From the NCBI GenBank assembly GCA_020050435.1, contig JAGVKQ010000007.1, forward strand, positions 1 to 64,000: 64,000 nucleotides of DNA, written 5' to 3'. Position numbers and translations under genes: made by a program. The stretch is from Candidatus Caenarcanales bacterium (GTDB lineage Bacteria; Cyanobacteriota; Vampirovibrionia; 2-02-FULL-35-15). How positions within the stretch are numbered: position 1 is the stretch's first letter; each line of letters starts with the position of its first letter. Of the stretch, positions 50,377 to 59,213 are shown piece by piece. Under the pieces are notes generated by a model. That model worked only from the letters and a program-made list of their open reading frames with translations. It had not been told where the DNA came from and did no database searches.

Positions 50377-51822
50377 ATGTCCCAAATAGCCTTATTACCA
50401 TTGGATGATAGACCAGTTTCATATTTACTGCCAAAACAAATTGCAGAGTTTTCAGGACTTGATTTAGTTTTACCTGAAAGAAACTATTTATCTAACTTAA
50501 AGAATGGATCAGACTTAAATTACATAGATCAATGGTTTGACGAATTGAAAAATCCTATGATGGTGATTTCTCTGGATAATTTTGTTTATGGAGGACTAGT
50601 TCAAAGCAGGAAACATGATTTCACGCTAGAACAATTAAAGAAACGGGTAGAAGTCATTCACAAATTGCTTTTAAAAGCTAAAACACCCATATATGGATTT
50701 AGTTCTATTATGCGAATTCCAAATTATGACAATGATGAAGAAGAAAAACCTTACTGGAAAGATTATGGAAAAAAACTGTTTAATTGGTCTGAATTAATGT
50801 ATAGAGTCGGAAGAGGCATATTACTTAAGGGTGAAACTAATGACTCTTTAATTAATAAATGGTATGAAAGCTCTAAACTCATACCTAAAGAAATTCTTGC
50901 TGATTTTAAATCACACAGAGATAAAAACTTTACTGTTAACTCTTTATGGCTTGAGTTTCTTGGAGAAAAAATCTTTGAATATTTAATTTTTTCATGTGAT
51001 GACTCTGCTAAATATGGGATGAATGTAGTTGAAGCAGAATTTCTTGATAAGCTTATTCGAAAACAAAATGTAATAGACAAAGTGAAAACAATTTCAGGGA
51101 CAGATGAGATTGCTTTGATTTTAATGACAAAAGCTATTTTAAATAAGTCTGACGCTAAACCTTCTCTATCTATATTTTGGGGTTGTGAGATTGGGAAAGA
51201 TAATTTAGCTAAATATGAATCTGGCACTATTTCTACATCAGTTACAAATCAAATAAAATTATTAAACTTAGATTTAAAGTCAAAAGAAAAAGCAGACATT
51301 AATTTATTTGTTCATTTAAGTAGTTCTAATCAAGGCGATCATATTTTTAAAGATCATATTCCTGACACTACAAAAAGTACTGAATCCATAATTAAAAACC
51401 TAGAAAAAAACAATAAACCTTTTGTTTTATTAGATCTTGCCTATGCAAATGGTGCAGATCCAAACTTGGTAGAGAAATTATTAGAAGCAAAAATTAACTG
51501 GGACTTGTGTTATGGATTTGCTGGATGGAATACATGTGCTAACAGTACGGGATCAGCATTGGCTATGGGAATAAATAGATGGGTTTCAGAAAAACAATCT
51601 ACTTTTAGTCTTGATTCATTTAAAAAATGTCTTTTAGTTAGATTCTTAGATGATTATGCATATCAGTCCAAAGTAAGACATATAAACATCAATCAGAGTG
51701 AGTTGGAAGAAACAATGTCCCCATATGCAGATAGATTTTTAAAAGTTTTCCACATGGATAAAATTGATGTAAAATTTAGTCTCCCATGGAATAGATCATT
51801 TGAAATTGAAATAAATGTATAA
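50377..51822 (+). CDS. DUF4127 family protein
   Basis: The N-terminal ALLPLDDRPVSYLLP and the ISLDNFVYGGLVQSR near residue 64 are typical of DUF4127. IYGFSSIMRIPNYDNDEEEKP near 107, the ANGADPNLVEKLL segment near 350 and YGFAGWNTCANSTGSALAMG near 378 also fit. The biochemical function is not known. The 3' end overlaps the argS start by 8 bp, so the two are cotranscribed. Confidence 0.8.
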   Translation: MSQIALLPLDDRPVSYLLPKQIAEFSGLDLVLPERNYLSNLKNGSDLNYIDQWFDELKNPMMVISLDNFVYGGLVQSRKHDFTLEQLKKRVEVIHKLLLKAKTPIYGFSSIMRIPNYDNDEEEKPYWKDYGKKLFNWSELMYRVGRGILLKGETNDSLINKWYESSKLIPKEILADFKSHRDKNFTVNSLWLEFLGEKIFEYLIFSCDDSAKYGMNVVEAEFLDKLIRKQNVIDKVKTISGTDEIALILMTKAILNKSDAKPSLSIFWGCEIGKDNLAKYESGTISTSVTNQIKLLNLDLKSKEKADINLFVHLSSSNQGDHIFKDHIPDTTKSTESIIKNLEKNNKPFVLLDLAYANGADPNLVEKLLEAKINWDLCYGFAGWNTCANSTGSALAMGINRWVSEKQSTFSLDSFKKCLLVRFLDDYAYQSKVRHININQSELEETMSPYADRFLKVFHMDKIDVKFSLPWNRSFEIEINV

Positions 51823-53470
51823 AGAAAAAATAAAAGAAGAAATAAATAAGGCCCTAAATGAAAATACTAAGGCTTTTGCATTGGAAAGACCAAAAACAAA
51901 AGATCATGGTGATGTGGCTACAAATATAGCCATGATTTTATCTAAAGAGCTAAAAAAAAATCCTCTTGATATTGCAAATGAAATTGTCGGGAAAATAAAA
52001 CTTGATGAGAGATTAATATCTAAAATTGAAGTTGCTAAGCCAGGATTTATAAATATAACTGTGGGAAATGATTTGCTTTCTGAATCAATTTCAGAAGTAC
52101 ATAAACTGGGTGATTTGTTTGGTTTTGATAAACCTAAATCAAAAGAAAAAATACTTTTAGAATATGTTTCTGCTAATCCTACTGGTGATCTCCATATAGG
52201 GCATGGTCGCCAAGCAGTAATAGGAAGTTGTTTGGCAAATTTATTTGAAGCTGCTGGTTATGATGTAAAAAGAGAGTTTTATGTAAATGACTATGGTGAA
52301 CAAATATCTAAACTTTCTGAGTCTACGTGGGCACTTTATGAAAAATTACAAGGGAAAGAAGTAGAGTGGAAAGAAGACTATTATCCAGAGGAGTTATTAA
52401 TTTCTTATGTTAAAGAAGCCATTTCTTCTAATGGTTCTAATCCTTCTAAAGAAAGTCTAGGGCAGAAAGTAAAAGAAACAATTCTTAAAGCACAAAGAAA
52501 TCTTTTAGCTTCATTCAATGTGGTTTTTGATGAATGGTTTAGTGAAACAAGCTTACATAAAAGTAATGCTGCTAAAGAAACATTGGAAAAATTAAAAAAG
52601 AGTGGATTTACCTATGAAAAAGAAGGAGCACTTTGGTTTAAAGCAGAAGAGTTTGGTGATGTAAGAGATAGAGTTTTAGTTAGAGCTGATGGAAGACCTA
52701 CATATATTGCTGCTGATATTGCTTATCATGAAAATAAGTTAAATAGGGGTTTTGACCAGTTGATAAATCTTTGGGGTGCAGACCATCATGGACAGGAAGT
52801 GGGTTTAAAAGGAGCTCTTAAATCTATAGGATTAGATGAGAAAAAGTTAGAACTTATTTTTGTACAGATGGTAAGTCTTAAAAAAGATGGACAAGAAGTA
52901 AAAATGTCAAAACGTACAGGTATGGTAGTTACTGTAGCTGAAGTTTTAGAAGAAGTTGGTTCCGATGCTTTTAGATATTTTTTAATTGAAAGCCATCCGA
53001 ATAACAGAATGGTTTTTGATATTGACCTGGCTAAAAAGCAAGATAAAGACAATCCTGTTTACTATATTCAGTATGCTCATGCCAGATGTTGTAGTATTTT
53101 TAGGCAAATAAAAGAACAATTACCTAATCTAAATATTGATGATTTAGAAAAAAACTTATCTTCAAAAGAAACATTTTTAAGCTTATTTAAGGTAGAAGAA
53201 GCAGAATTAAAAGCTACAAAAAATCTTATTTTAAAAATACTTGATTTTCCTGATGAAGTGAGCACTGCTGCTATTTTAAGATCACCTAGTAAAATAGCTA
53301 ATTACTTAAAAGAATTAGCTGCTGATTTCCACCAATTTTATACTGTATGTCGAGTCATTTCTAAAGATGAAAGTCTTACAAAAGCCAGATTAGGACTTAT
53401 AAAAGCTACAAAAATAACCATTGCTAATGGACTTAAGATTTTAGGTGTTAGTGCACCAGAATCTATGTAA
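51815..53470 (+). CDS. argS: Arginyl-tRNA synthetase
   Basis: A class I synthetase charging arginine tRNA. The N-terminal ArgRS domain is followed by the HIGH motif in NPTGDLHIGHGRQAVIG near residue 126, the FYVNDYGEQI segment, ADIAYHENKLNRGFD near 295, and the KMSKS-type VKMSKRTGMVV near 362. The C-terminal DALR anticodon domain begins near YYIQYAHARCCSIFRQI. The length of 551 residues is normal. The start lies within the end of the DUF4127 gene. Confidence 0.95.
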   Translation: MYKEKIKEEINKALNENTKAFALERPKTKDHGDVATNIAMILSKELKKNPLDIANEIVGKIKLDERLISKIEVAKPGFINITVGNDLLSESISEVHKLGDLFGFDKPKSKEKILLEYVSANPTGDLHIGHGRQAVIGSCLANLFEAAGYDVKREFYVNDYGEQISKLSESTWALYEKLQGKEVEWKEDYYPEELLISYVKEAISSNGSNPSKESLGQKVKETILKAQRNLLASFNVVFDEWFSETSLHKSNAAKETLEKLKKSGFTYEKEGALWFKAEEFGDVRDRVLVRADGRPTYIAADIAYHENKLNRGFDQLINLWGADHHGQEVGLKGALKSIGLDEKKLELIFVQMVSLKKDGQEVKMSKRTGMVVTVAEVLEEVGSDAFRYFLIESHPNNRMVFDIDLAKKQDKDNPVYYIQYAHARCCSIFRQIKEQLPNLNIDDLEKNLSSKETFLSLFKVEEAELKATKNLILKILDFPDEVSTAAILRSPSKIANYLKELAADFHQFYTVCRVISKDESLTKARLGLIKATKITIANGLKILGVSAPESM

Positions 53471-53534
53471 TGCATCTTATTTTAAAATATTACGTCTACT
53501 TGAAATGTTATACTAAATATTGAAAAATATTTGT

Positions 53535-53610
53535 TTGAAACTTAGAGGCTTTATCCGATTTATTCGGTAAAGCCGGTCCAGTGAAAGGGATTGGTATAAG
53601 GAAGTTTCAA
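53535..53610. other. Structured intergenic region, candidate RNA element
   Basis: TTGAAACTT (53535-53543) pairs with AAGTTTCAA (53602-53610). Inside are a bulged hairpin (GGCTTTA..TAAAGCC, 53547-53574) and a weaker GGTCC/GGATT stem. The arrangement is like a three-way junction upstream of the 93-aa gene. No known riboswitch consensus was recognised. Confidence 0.45.
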
Positions 53611-53653
53611 TCATGCCCTGTTAAGGGTTATTTGAACTCCAACAATAAAAACC

Positions 53654-53935
53654 ATGGCTGATACACCTTATTGTCCACTGCTCAGTATAAATAAAGAAGT
53701 TCCTGTAATGTGCCAGGAAGAGCTTTGCATGTGGTATGTAAAGCAACTTAAACTTTGTTCACTTACAGTGATGGCATATACAAATGCATTAAATATTCAA
53801 AGTCCTGGAGCTTCTGCGCCTAATCAGCCAAAACAACAATCTCCTCTTAAACAACCCTTAACTGAAACCAATAAAGAAAAGCCTAAAACTCAGGCTCCTG
53901 CTATGAATCCTTTTGCTTTAGATGATTTAGATTGA
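53654..53935 (+). CDS. Small Cys-containing protein, 93 aa
   Basis: The N-terminal half has cysteines arranged as YCPLLS, MCQEELCMWYV and KLCSL, similar to small cysteine-motif proteins often found in bacteria, possibly metal-binding. The C-terminal half is Pro/Gln/Lys-rich and ends in NPFALDDLD. No strong ribosome binding site is visible. The function is unknown. Confidence 0.6.
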   Translation: MADTPYCPLLSINKEVPVMCQEELCMWYVKQLKLCSLTVMAYTNALNIQSPGASAPNQPKQQSPLKQPLTETNKEKPKTQAPAMNPFALDDLD

Positions 53936-53995
53936 TATACTGGAAACAAATAAAGATAATATGGGTCATAACTATAGGTTGTATTAAGGAAAGCC

Positions 53996-54481
53996 ATGGC
54001 TCTACCACAAAAAAACACTAGTTTAGAAGGATTTGACGATCTCTGGGAAGCTACAGATAGTAGTGAAGCTAATCCATCTGTAGATGCTACTTCTAAACAA
54101 ATCCAAGCAATTTTAAAAGTTTTAGTAGATGACAGAATTGCACTAAAGCAAGAGAATAACTTAGTTCAAGAATTAAAGCAGCATATGACTACTCTTGAAA
54201 ATCAAATTCAAAAAGTAAATTGGCAGTTGGGTCAAAGAGAAAAAGAGCTTTCAGATTTACATAGTGATTTTTATAAAGCAAAATCAGAAAAAGATAAATT
54301 AGAAAAAAATCAAAGTGACTATAAAGAAGTTTTGCAGGAAAACAAAGAAATTAGAAAATTAACAGAGCAGCTATCTAATCAAATACTTCAGGAAAAAGCA
54401 AAAAATGAAATGCTTGTACAGCTTTTAAAAGAATTAAAACAGCCAGAATTAGCTAAGATTGAGAAAAAGCTAGGGATTTAA
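53996..54481 (+). CDS. Coiled-coil protein, 161 aa
   Basis: After an acidic N-terminus (LEGFDDLWEATDSSE), residues about 40-155 form a long heptad coiled coil (QELKQHMTTLENQIQKVNWQ and onward). An AAGGA ribosome binding site precedes the ATG. It probably serves as a structural or scaffold protein; the partner is unknown. It overlaps the converging prmC by 4 bp. Confidence 0.65.
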   Translation: MALPQKNTSLEGFDDLWEATDSSEANPSVDATSKQIQAILKVLVDDRIALKQENNLVQELKQHMTTLENQIQKVNWQLGQREKELSDLHSDFYKAKSEKDKLEKNQSDYKEVLQENKEIRKLTEQLSNQILQEKAKNEMLVQLLKELKQPELAKIEKKLGI

Positions 54482-55350
54482 AAGCTTATAAATAAAAACC
54501 TATCAAGTTTAGAATAATCTTTTACAATTTCATATTTATCTATTTTATGCTTATTCATTAAAGACTTTAAATCGTTAACTAATAATGGGTCGATTTCAAG
54601 GGCTAATAGCTTGTCATTCCCATGAAAATGGGAATCCAGGGCTTGCGATTCATTTTTAGATTCCCGATCAAGTCGGGAATGACAATTGGCGGTAACAACC
54701 TCTAAAATCCTCTCATAATAAATTAACCCTGATTTGTTGTCTTTTGATCCTGTTAAGGCTTCTTTTGGCTCATGTTGAACTTCTGGGCTTAATGATTTCA
54801 AGTTTTCATCTTTAACATAGGGTGGATTTGAGATTATAAGATCAAATTTATTAGCATTAATTAATCCCTCAAAACACGTTGAAAATACATCACAGATTTT
54901 AAAGTTTATTTGATTGCCCACATTATTTTTAATGGCATTTTTTTTAGCAAGTTCAATAATTTCTTTATTTATATCAATGGCTGTAATTTTACAATTTGGC
55001 AGTGCTTTTGCAAGAGCGATAGGAATGATGCCTGAACCAGTGCCTATATCAATTACTGTAGGCGAGGTTTGCAAACCTCGCCTACCTGACCACAATCCAA
55101 ATCGTTTAACAGTTTCTCCTACCAACAACTCTGTTTCTGGTCTTGGTATTAAAACATTTTCATTTACCGCTACTTCAAAATCCATAAAGTAGGCTTTTCC
55201 TAGAATGTACTGCAAAGGTTTTCTTGTTTTTATTCTTTCATCTAAGATTTCTTTAATTTTATTTAGATCTTTTATTTCTTTTTCAAGAATAGAAATTTCT
55301 TTTCTAGCCTCAGACTCTTCTATGCCTGCATTGAGTAATCTTTGCAACAT
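54478..55350 (-). CDS. prmC: Peptide chain release factor N5-glutamine methyltransferase PrmC, with repeat insertions
   Basis: PrmC methylates the GGQ glutamine of release factors. Motifs: RKPLQYILGKAYFMDFEVAV near residue 44, NVLIPRPETELLVGE near 65, VIDIGTGSGIIPIALAKALP near 95 (SAM site), and the catalytic NPPY in DLIISNPPYVKDENL near 169. Two repeats are inserted in frame: a palindrome read as SGRRGLQTSP near residue 90, and a 25-codon element read as CHSRLDRESKNE and on to HGNDK near residue 230. The protein remains close to normal length, with a complete active site. Confidence 0.92.
   Translation of the reverse strand: MLQRLLNAGIEESEARKEISILEKEIKDLNKIKEILDERIKTRKPLQYILGKAYFMDFEVAVNENVLIPRPETELLVGETVKRFGLWSGRRGLQTSPTVIDIGTGSGIIPIALAKALPNCKITAIDINKEIIELAKKNAIKNNVGNQINFKICDVFSTCFEGLINANKFDLIISNPPYVKDENLKSLSPEVQHEPKEALTGSKDNKSGLIYYERILEVVTANCHSRLDRESKNESQALDSHFHGNDKLLALEIDPLLVNDLKSLMNKHKIDKYEIVKDYSKLDRFLFISF
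54611..54685. repeat. TTGTCATTCCC element in frame inside prmC (75 bp)
   Basis: Same family as 14787-14862: ends TTGTCATTCCC and GGGAATGACAA with two internal hairpins. It is exactly 25 codons long with no stop in the prmC frame, and lies between the catalytic core and the last strand. Confidence 0.8.
55058..55085. repeat. 28-bp perfect palindrome in frame inside prmC
   Basis: Arms GTAGGCGAGGTTTG and its complement make a perfect 28-bp palindrome in a variable linker just before the SAM-binding motif. The TTGCAA centre and the GTA/TAC ends resemble the RAYT/tsaC palindrome. Confidence 0.75.
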
Positions 55351-55352
55351 CT

Positions 55353-55724
55353 TTATTTTATGCGACCAAAATCATCTTCTAATCTAACTATGTCATCTTC
55401 GCCGAAGTAAGTACCAGTCTGCACTTCTATGATTTCAGCAGATTCATCACCTATATTTTCAATTCTATGTTTTGTCCCTACTGGAACAGTTAAAGTGTCA
55501 CCGTAAGAATAAATGTCTTTTTTCTCACCAATGGTTATTTCAAGTTTTCCTTTTACAATAGTCCATGTTTCTGTTCTTTTGTGATGGTACTGAAGACTAA
55601 ACCTTTTCTTTGGATTTAAAACTAACTTTTTTACTTTACACTTTTCTTCATCAATAAGAATGATAAATCCACCCCATGGTCTGGTTTCTAAAGTGTGAAT
55701 CGGTGTAGTTTGAGGATTATTCAT
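55353..55724 (-). CDS. Cupin, mannose-6-phosphate isomerase type II-like, 123 aa
   Basis: The sequence matches the C-terminal cupin domain of ManC/AlgA: TRPWGGFIILIDEEKCKVKK near residue 14, RFSLQYHHKRTETWTIVKGK near 41 (metal His residues), and YSYGDTLTVPVGTKHRIEN near 72. Alone, it could act as mannose-6-phosphate isomerase or a GDP-mannose accessory. It is followed by prmC in the same direction and lies beside glycan genes. Confidence 0.85.
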   Translation of the reverse strand: MNNPQTTPIHTLETRPWGGFIILIDEEKCKVKKLVLNPKKRFSLQYHHKRTETWTIVKGKLEITIGEKKDIYSYGDTLTVPVGTKHRIENIGDESAEIIEVQTGTYFGEDDIVRLEDDFGRIK

Positions 55725-55763
55725 TTTTAAATACTTTGATATTGTAGCGTATTGTAGGTCTAC

Positions 55764-57104
55764 TTACCACCAAAAGCCCCCTTCAATTGTTTGTAAGGTA
55801 TAGATATTTAATAAAATGGCTGCTATGAATACTAAATATAAAAATTTCTTCATGTAGCCTTTAGAACTTATAAGACTGTTTAAATGGAATACCCCCCATA
55901 CTATCCAAAGCCATGAAATATACCTGTAATCCATAAACCCATGATTTGGATCTCTGGGTAAAAATGGAATTAAAAGTACAATTTGTTCGCATACAACTAC
56001 TATCATTAAGATCAGAAAAAATTTCAAATGACTTTCTTTGGATTTAAATGCAAAATATAGTGATGATAAACACACTATTAAATGAATTATTAACAGTGTC
56101 CATATAACTTTCTGGGAAGGTGAGGATAGTACATATTCTCCAATTATGGAAGTTATAAAAACAAAACCAAAATAATCATATCTTTTAGTTTCGGCTGGAA
56201 TTGTGCCCCAGGTGGGCAAAGTCCAAGGCTTATCCCATTCGTGAGAATAATCTGGATGAATACCGGGTCGAATATTTATCAAATCGCCTATTCTAAAAAT
56301 AATTCCTGGAACTGCAATGAAATTTTCTATTGTTATGGACCTTTTTAAATCTGCCTTCTCTGAAGAAAATCCTTTTAAGGAAAAGTATCCATTAAATATA
56401 AACCAGGGAAGTAAAGTAAGCATAGAGCAAACAATTATTTTTAAAATCCTAATTTCAAATATAGATGGCTTTTTTAAAAATAACATATTCTTTATACAAA
56501 TAAATACCATTCCTCCAATACATATAAGTGAGGTTAATTTTGAATAAAGTAAGCATGTGACTATGATAAAGAATATATAAGAAGACTTTTTATCCCATTC
56601 CTTTTCTTTGCATAACTTATAAAAGTAATAAATAGAAATTATTCCAAACATTGTTGTTATTGAGTCATTGTTATAGGTAGAAAAGATAAATGCAAATTTT
56701 GGTGTAGAAGAGATCAATAATAAAGTCAAAAGATTTGCTAGATAATTATTTGATAATAAGTGCAATATTTTTCCAATAAAAACTAAAGCAATTGCTCCAT
56801 AAACTATAGACAAGGATCTTATGCAATTTATATGCTTTGATCTATCTGTCTTAAATGTTTCTCTCTCAAAAAGACTAGCTAATAAATAATAAAGAGGTTG
56901 TTGAAATGTTTCTCCACCAGGGATAGCAAGTTCATAAGGTTTATATAACCGATTCTCATTTATAAGTATAGAGGTGTTGTTAAGATGCCCGACAAAATCA
57001 TGAGATCTATGGTTATAAGGGGTGTGATCTAAATATGAAAATCCTATTAATAGCCAAAATAAAACTGCTAGTGTAATAAAACCATTTTTATCATTTATTC
57101 CCAA
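55764..57104 (-). CDS. GT-C fold membrane glycosyltransferase-like protein, 446 aa
   Basis: It has about 10 membrane segments. The N-terminal loop after the first helix has SYLDHTPYNHRSHDFVGHLN, and GETFQQPLYYLLASLF near residue 64 matches the PMT/ArnT-type pattern of enzymes using lipid-phosphate sugar donors. The substrate is unknown. It diverges from the TIGR03663-like gene. Confidence 0.7.
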   Translation of the reverse strand: MGINDKNGFITLAVLFWLLIGFSYLDHTPYNHRSHDFVGHLNNTSILINENRLYKPYELAIPGGETFQQPLYYLLASLFERETFKTDRSKHINCIRSLSIVYGAIALVFIGKILHLLSNNYLANLLTLLLISSTPKFAFIFSTYNNDSITTMFGIISIYYFYKLCKEKEWDKKSSYIFFIIVTCLLYSKLTSLICIGGMVFICIKNMLFLKKPSIFEIRILKIIVCSMLTLLPWFIFNGYFSLKGFSSEKADLKRSITIENFIAVPGIIFRIGDLINIRPGIHPDYSHEWDKPWTLPTWGTIPAETKRYDYFGFVFITSIIGEYVLSSPSQKVIWTLLIIHLIVCLSSLYFAFKSKESHLKFFLILMIVVVCEQIVLLIPFLPRDPNHGFMDYRYISWLWIVWGVFHLNSLISSKGYMKKFLYLVFIAAILLNIYTLQTIEGGFWW

Positions 57105-57239
57105 CAGTATTTGCCTTTAACTATAAAATTGTTTATAGTGCTTTTAATCTAACAGGAGTAATTATAATCAGTTTTATAAGAAAATTGACTTATTCTTTGT
57201 TTAAATTGTCTGAAATACTCTAGAATATATTAAGAAATT

Positions 57240-59213
57240 ATGAGTACTGAAACTTTTTTTAAAAACAAAATAAAGAAAATTGATTGGTTGTTTGTTTCAC
57301 TCATGGCAGCAGCAATCTTTTTTCATCTTTTTATGTTAGGTGTCAGACCACCACATCATGATGAAGGAATTAATGGCTGGTTTGCTGATCAGATGACTTT
57401 TCATGGCTGTTATAAATATGATCCATCTAATTACCATGGACCATTGCATTTTTATACTGTTTTTCTTTTTCAGACCCTTATTGGCAGAAGTAGTTTTATC
57501 TTAAGACTTCCTACAGCACTAATAAGTATCCTAACAGTTTTTCTTATTACTAAATACTCTCGTTTTTTTGGAAGGACTGCTGCTTACATTGCTGCTTTTG
57601 CTTTTGTACTTTCTCCAGGGATGGAATTCTATGGTAGATATGCCATACATGAATCTGACTTTGTTTTCTTTTTCATTTTAATTTTTTGGGGAATCCTTGG
57701 CTTGTATAAAGAGGGACATAAGAAATATTTATGGTCAGTTGTTCTTGGTATAACAGGCTTAATTGTCACAAAAGAGACATATATCATTCATCTGGTTTGT
57801 TTCGTCGCTGCTTGGTATTTATTACTTTACTTAGATAAATATTTTAAAAATGATGATAGTTTTATCCCAGCAAAACAAAGCTGGAATAAAAATGATCTTA
57901 GAAATTCAATACTTGTAGGGATTGCAATAATTCTTCTCTTGTATACAGGCTTTTTTGTGAATTATGATGGTTTCTTTGGTATTTTTGAAACAATGGCAGC
58001 TTGGACTAATACAGGGGTTCATAAAGGCGGACATTCAAAACCATTTTCATATTGGATGACTTTATCGCTAAGATATGAACATATTTTTTTAATTGCTGCA
58101 TTTTTAAGCATTCAATTTTTCTCTAAATTATCCAGATGGAGTAGGTTGTTGACTCTTTATGGTTTTCTGACATTAGGGATTTATAGTGTTATCTCTTATA
58201 AAACACCATGGTGCATTATTAGTATAATATGGCCTTTTTATTTTGTTTTTGGAGAATTAGCTGCTGATTTTATTAAAACAAAATGGAAAACAGAGGTTAC
58301 TTTTGCATTGGCTGCTTTATTTTTATTGTCTGCATTTCTTACTTGTAGGCTGAACTTTTTTCACTACGATGATAATAAAGAACCTTATGTTTATGTTCAC
58401 ACATTCAGGAACATTGATAAGTTTGTACAGCCCCTTTTGAAAATTGTTAAGGTTGATAATGCAAATTATAATTTAACGGGTCATGTCATTCGTGATGGGG
58501 AATGGCCACTTCCCTGGATTTTGGGTGACTTTACAATGATTGGATACTATACAAACAATACAAAACCACTTTCTTATGATGGGGATTTCCTGCTTGTTGA
58601 ATCTAAAAAAATTATGGAAGTTGAATCTGGTTTTAAAAATAAATATTTTGTAGAAAATCTTACTATGAGAGACTCTCAGGATCCTTCAAAAGCCTATTTC
58701 AGTTATGAAAAGTTTAAACACATTTTTCCAAATAGAACCCCTGAATTTATTCCTACCCCTTTGCTTCCTGGACAAGGATTGCTTGCTGAATACTTTATAA
58801 ATAAAAACTGGAGCGGAGAACCTGTTAGCTTAAAGCAGGCTGATAAAATTGATTTTTATTGGGAGGGAGAAAATAAAATATTACCTGCACCATTCAGTGC
58901 CACATATTCTGGTGATATCTATTTTCCTAAAACCCCACGTGAAATTATTTTTGCAAGTGATGATGGAGGATTTGTTGAAATTAATGGTCAAAGAATTATA
59001 GATGATCCTGGTCCACATGGAATTACTGAAACAAAATATATAGTTCAAGGTGAAAAAGGCTGGAAAAAAATCAAAGTTGGCTTTTATGATGAGGGTGGTG
59101 GTGCTGTTGTGAAGCTCTTTTGGATAGATGATTTAGGTAATAAGACTATTGTTACTAAAGAGTTTTTGCGTTTTAATGAATCACAGCTTGAAAATAAAGG
59201 TATGGTCAAATGA
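57240..59213 (+). CDS. TIGR03663/Agl23-like membrane glycosyltransferase with C-terminal PA14 domain
   Basis: The N-terminal half has about 10 membrane helices and the family pattern LGVRPPHHDEGINGWFADQM near residue 35 and DPSNYHGPLHFYTVFLFQ near 61, with Asp/Glu for metal-dependent transfer. The C-terminal 150 residues (from LLPGQGLLAEYFINKNWSGE near 515) form a PA14-like carbohydrate-binding domain with FASDDGGFVEINGQRI. Such proteins occur in cell-surface glycan assembly. It overlaps the next gene by 4 bp. Confidence 0.82.
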   Translation: MSTETFFKNKIKKIDWLFVSLMAAAIFFHLFMLGVRPPHHDEGINGWFADQMTFHGCYKYDPSNYHGPLHFYTVFLFQTLIGRSSFILRLPTALISILTVFLITKYSRFFGRTAAYIAAFAFVLSPGMEFYGRYAIHESDFVFFFILIFWGILGLYKEGHKKYLWSVVLGITGLIVTKETYIIHLVCFVAAWYLLLYLDKYFKNDDSFIPAKQSWNKNDLRNSILVGIAIILLLYTGFFVNYDGFFGIFETMAAWTNTGVHKGGHSKPFSYWMTLSLRYEHIFLIAAFLSIQFFSKLSRWSRLLTLYGFLTLGIYSVISYKTPWCIISIIWPFYFVFGELAADFIKTKWKTEVTFALAALFLLSAFLTCRLNFFHYDDNKEPYVYVHTFRNIDKFVQPLLKIVKVDNANYNLTGHVIRDGEWPLPWILGDFTMIGYYTNNTKPLSYDGDFLLVESKKIMEVESGFKNKYFVENLTMRDSQDPSKAYFSYEKFKHIFPNRTPEFIPTPLLPGQGLLAEYFINKNWSGEPVSLKQADKIDFYWEGENKILPAPFSATYSGDIYFPKTPREIIFASDDGGFVEINGQRIIDDPGPHGITETKYIVQGEKGWKKIKVGFYDEGGGAVVKLFWIDDLGNKTIVTKEFLRFNESQLENKGMVK

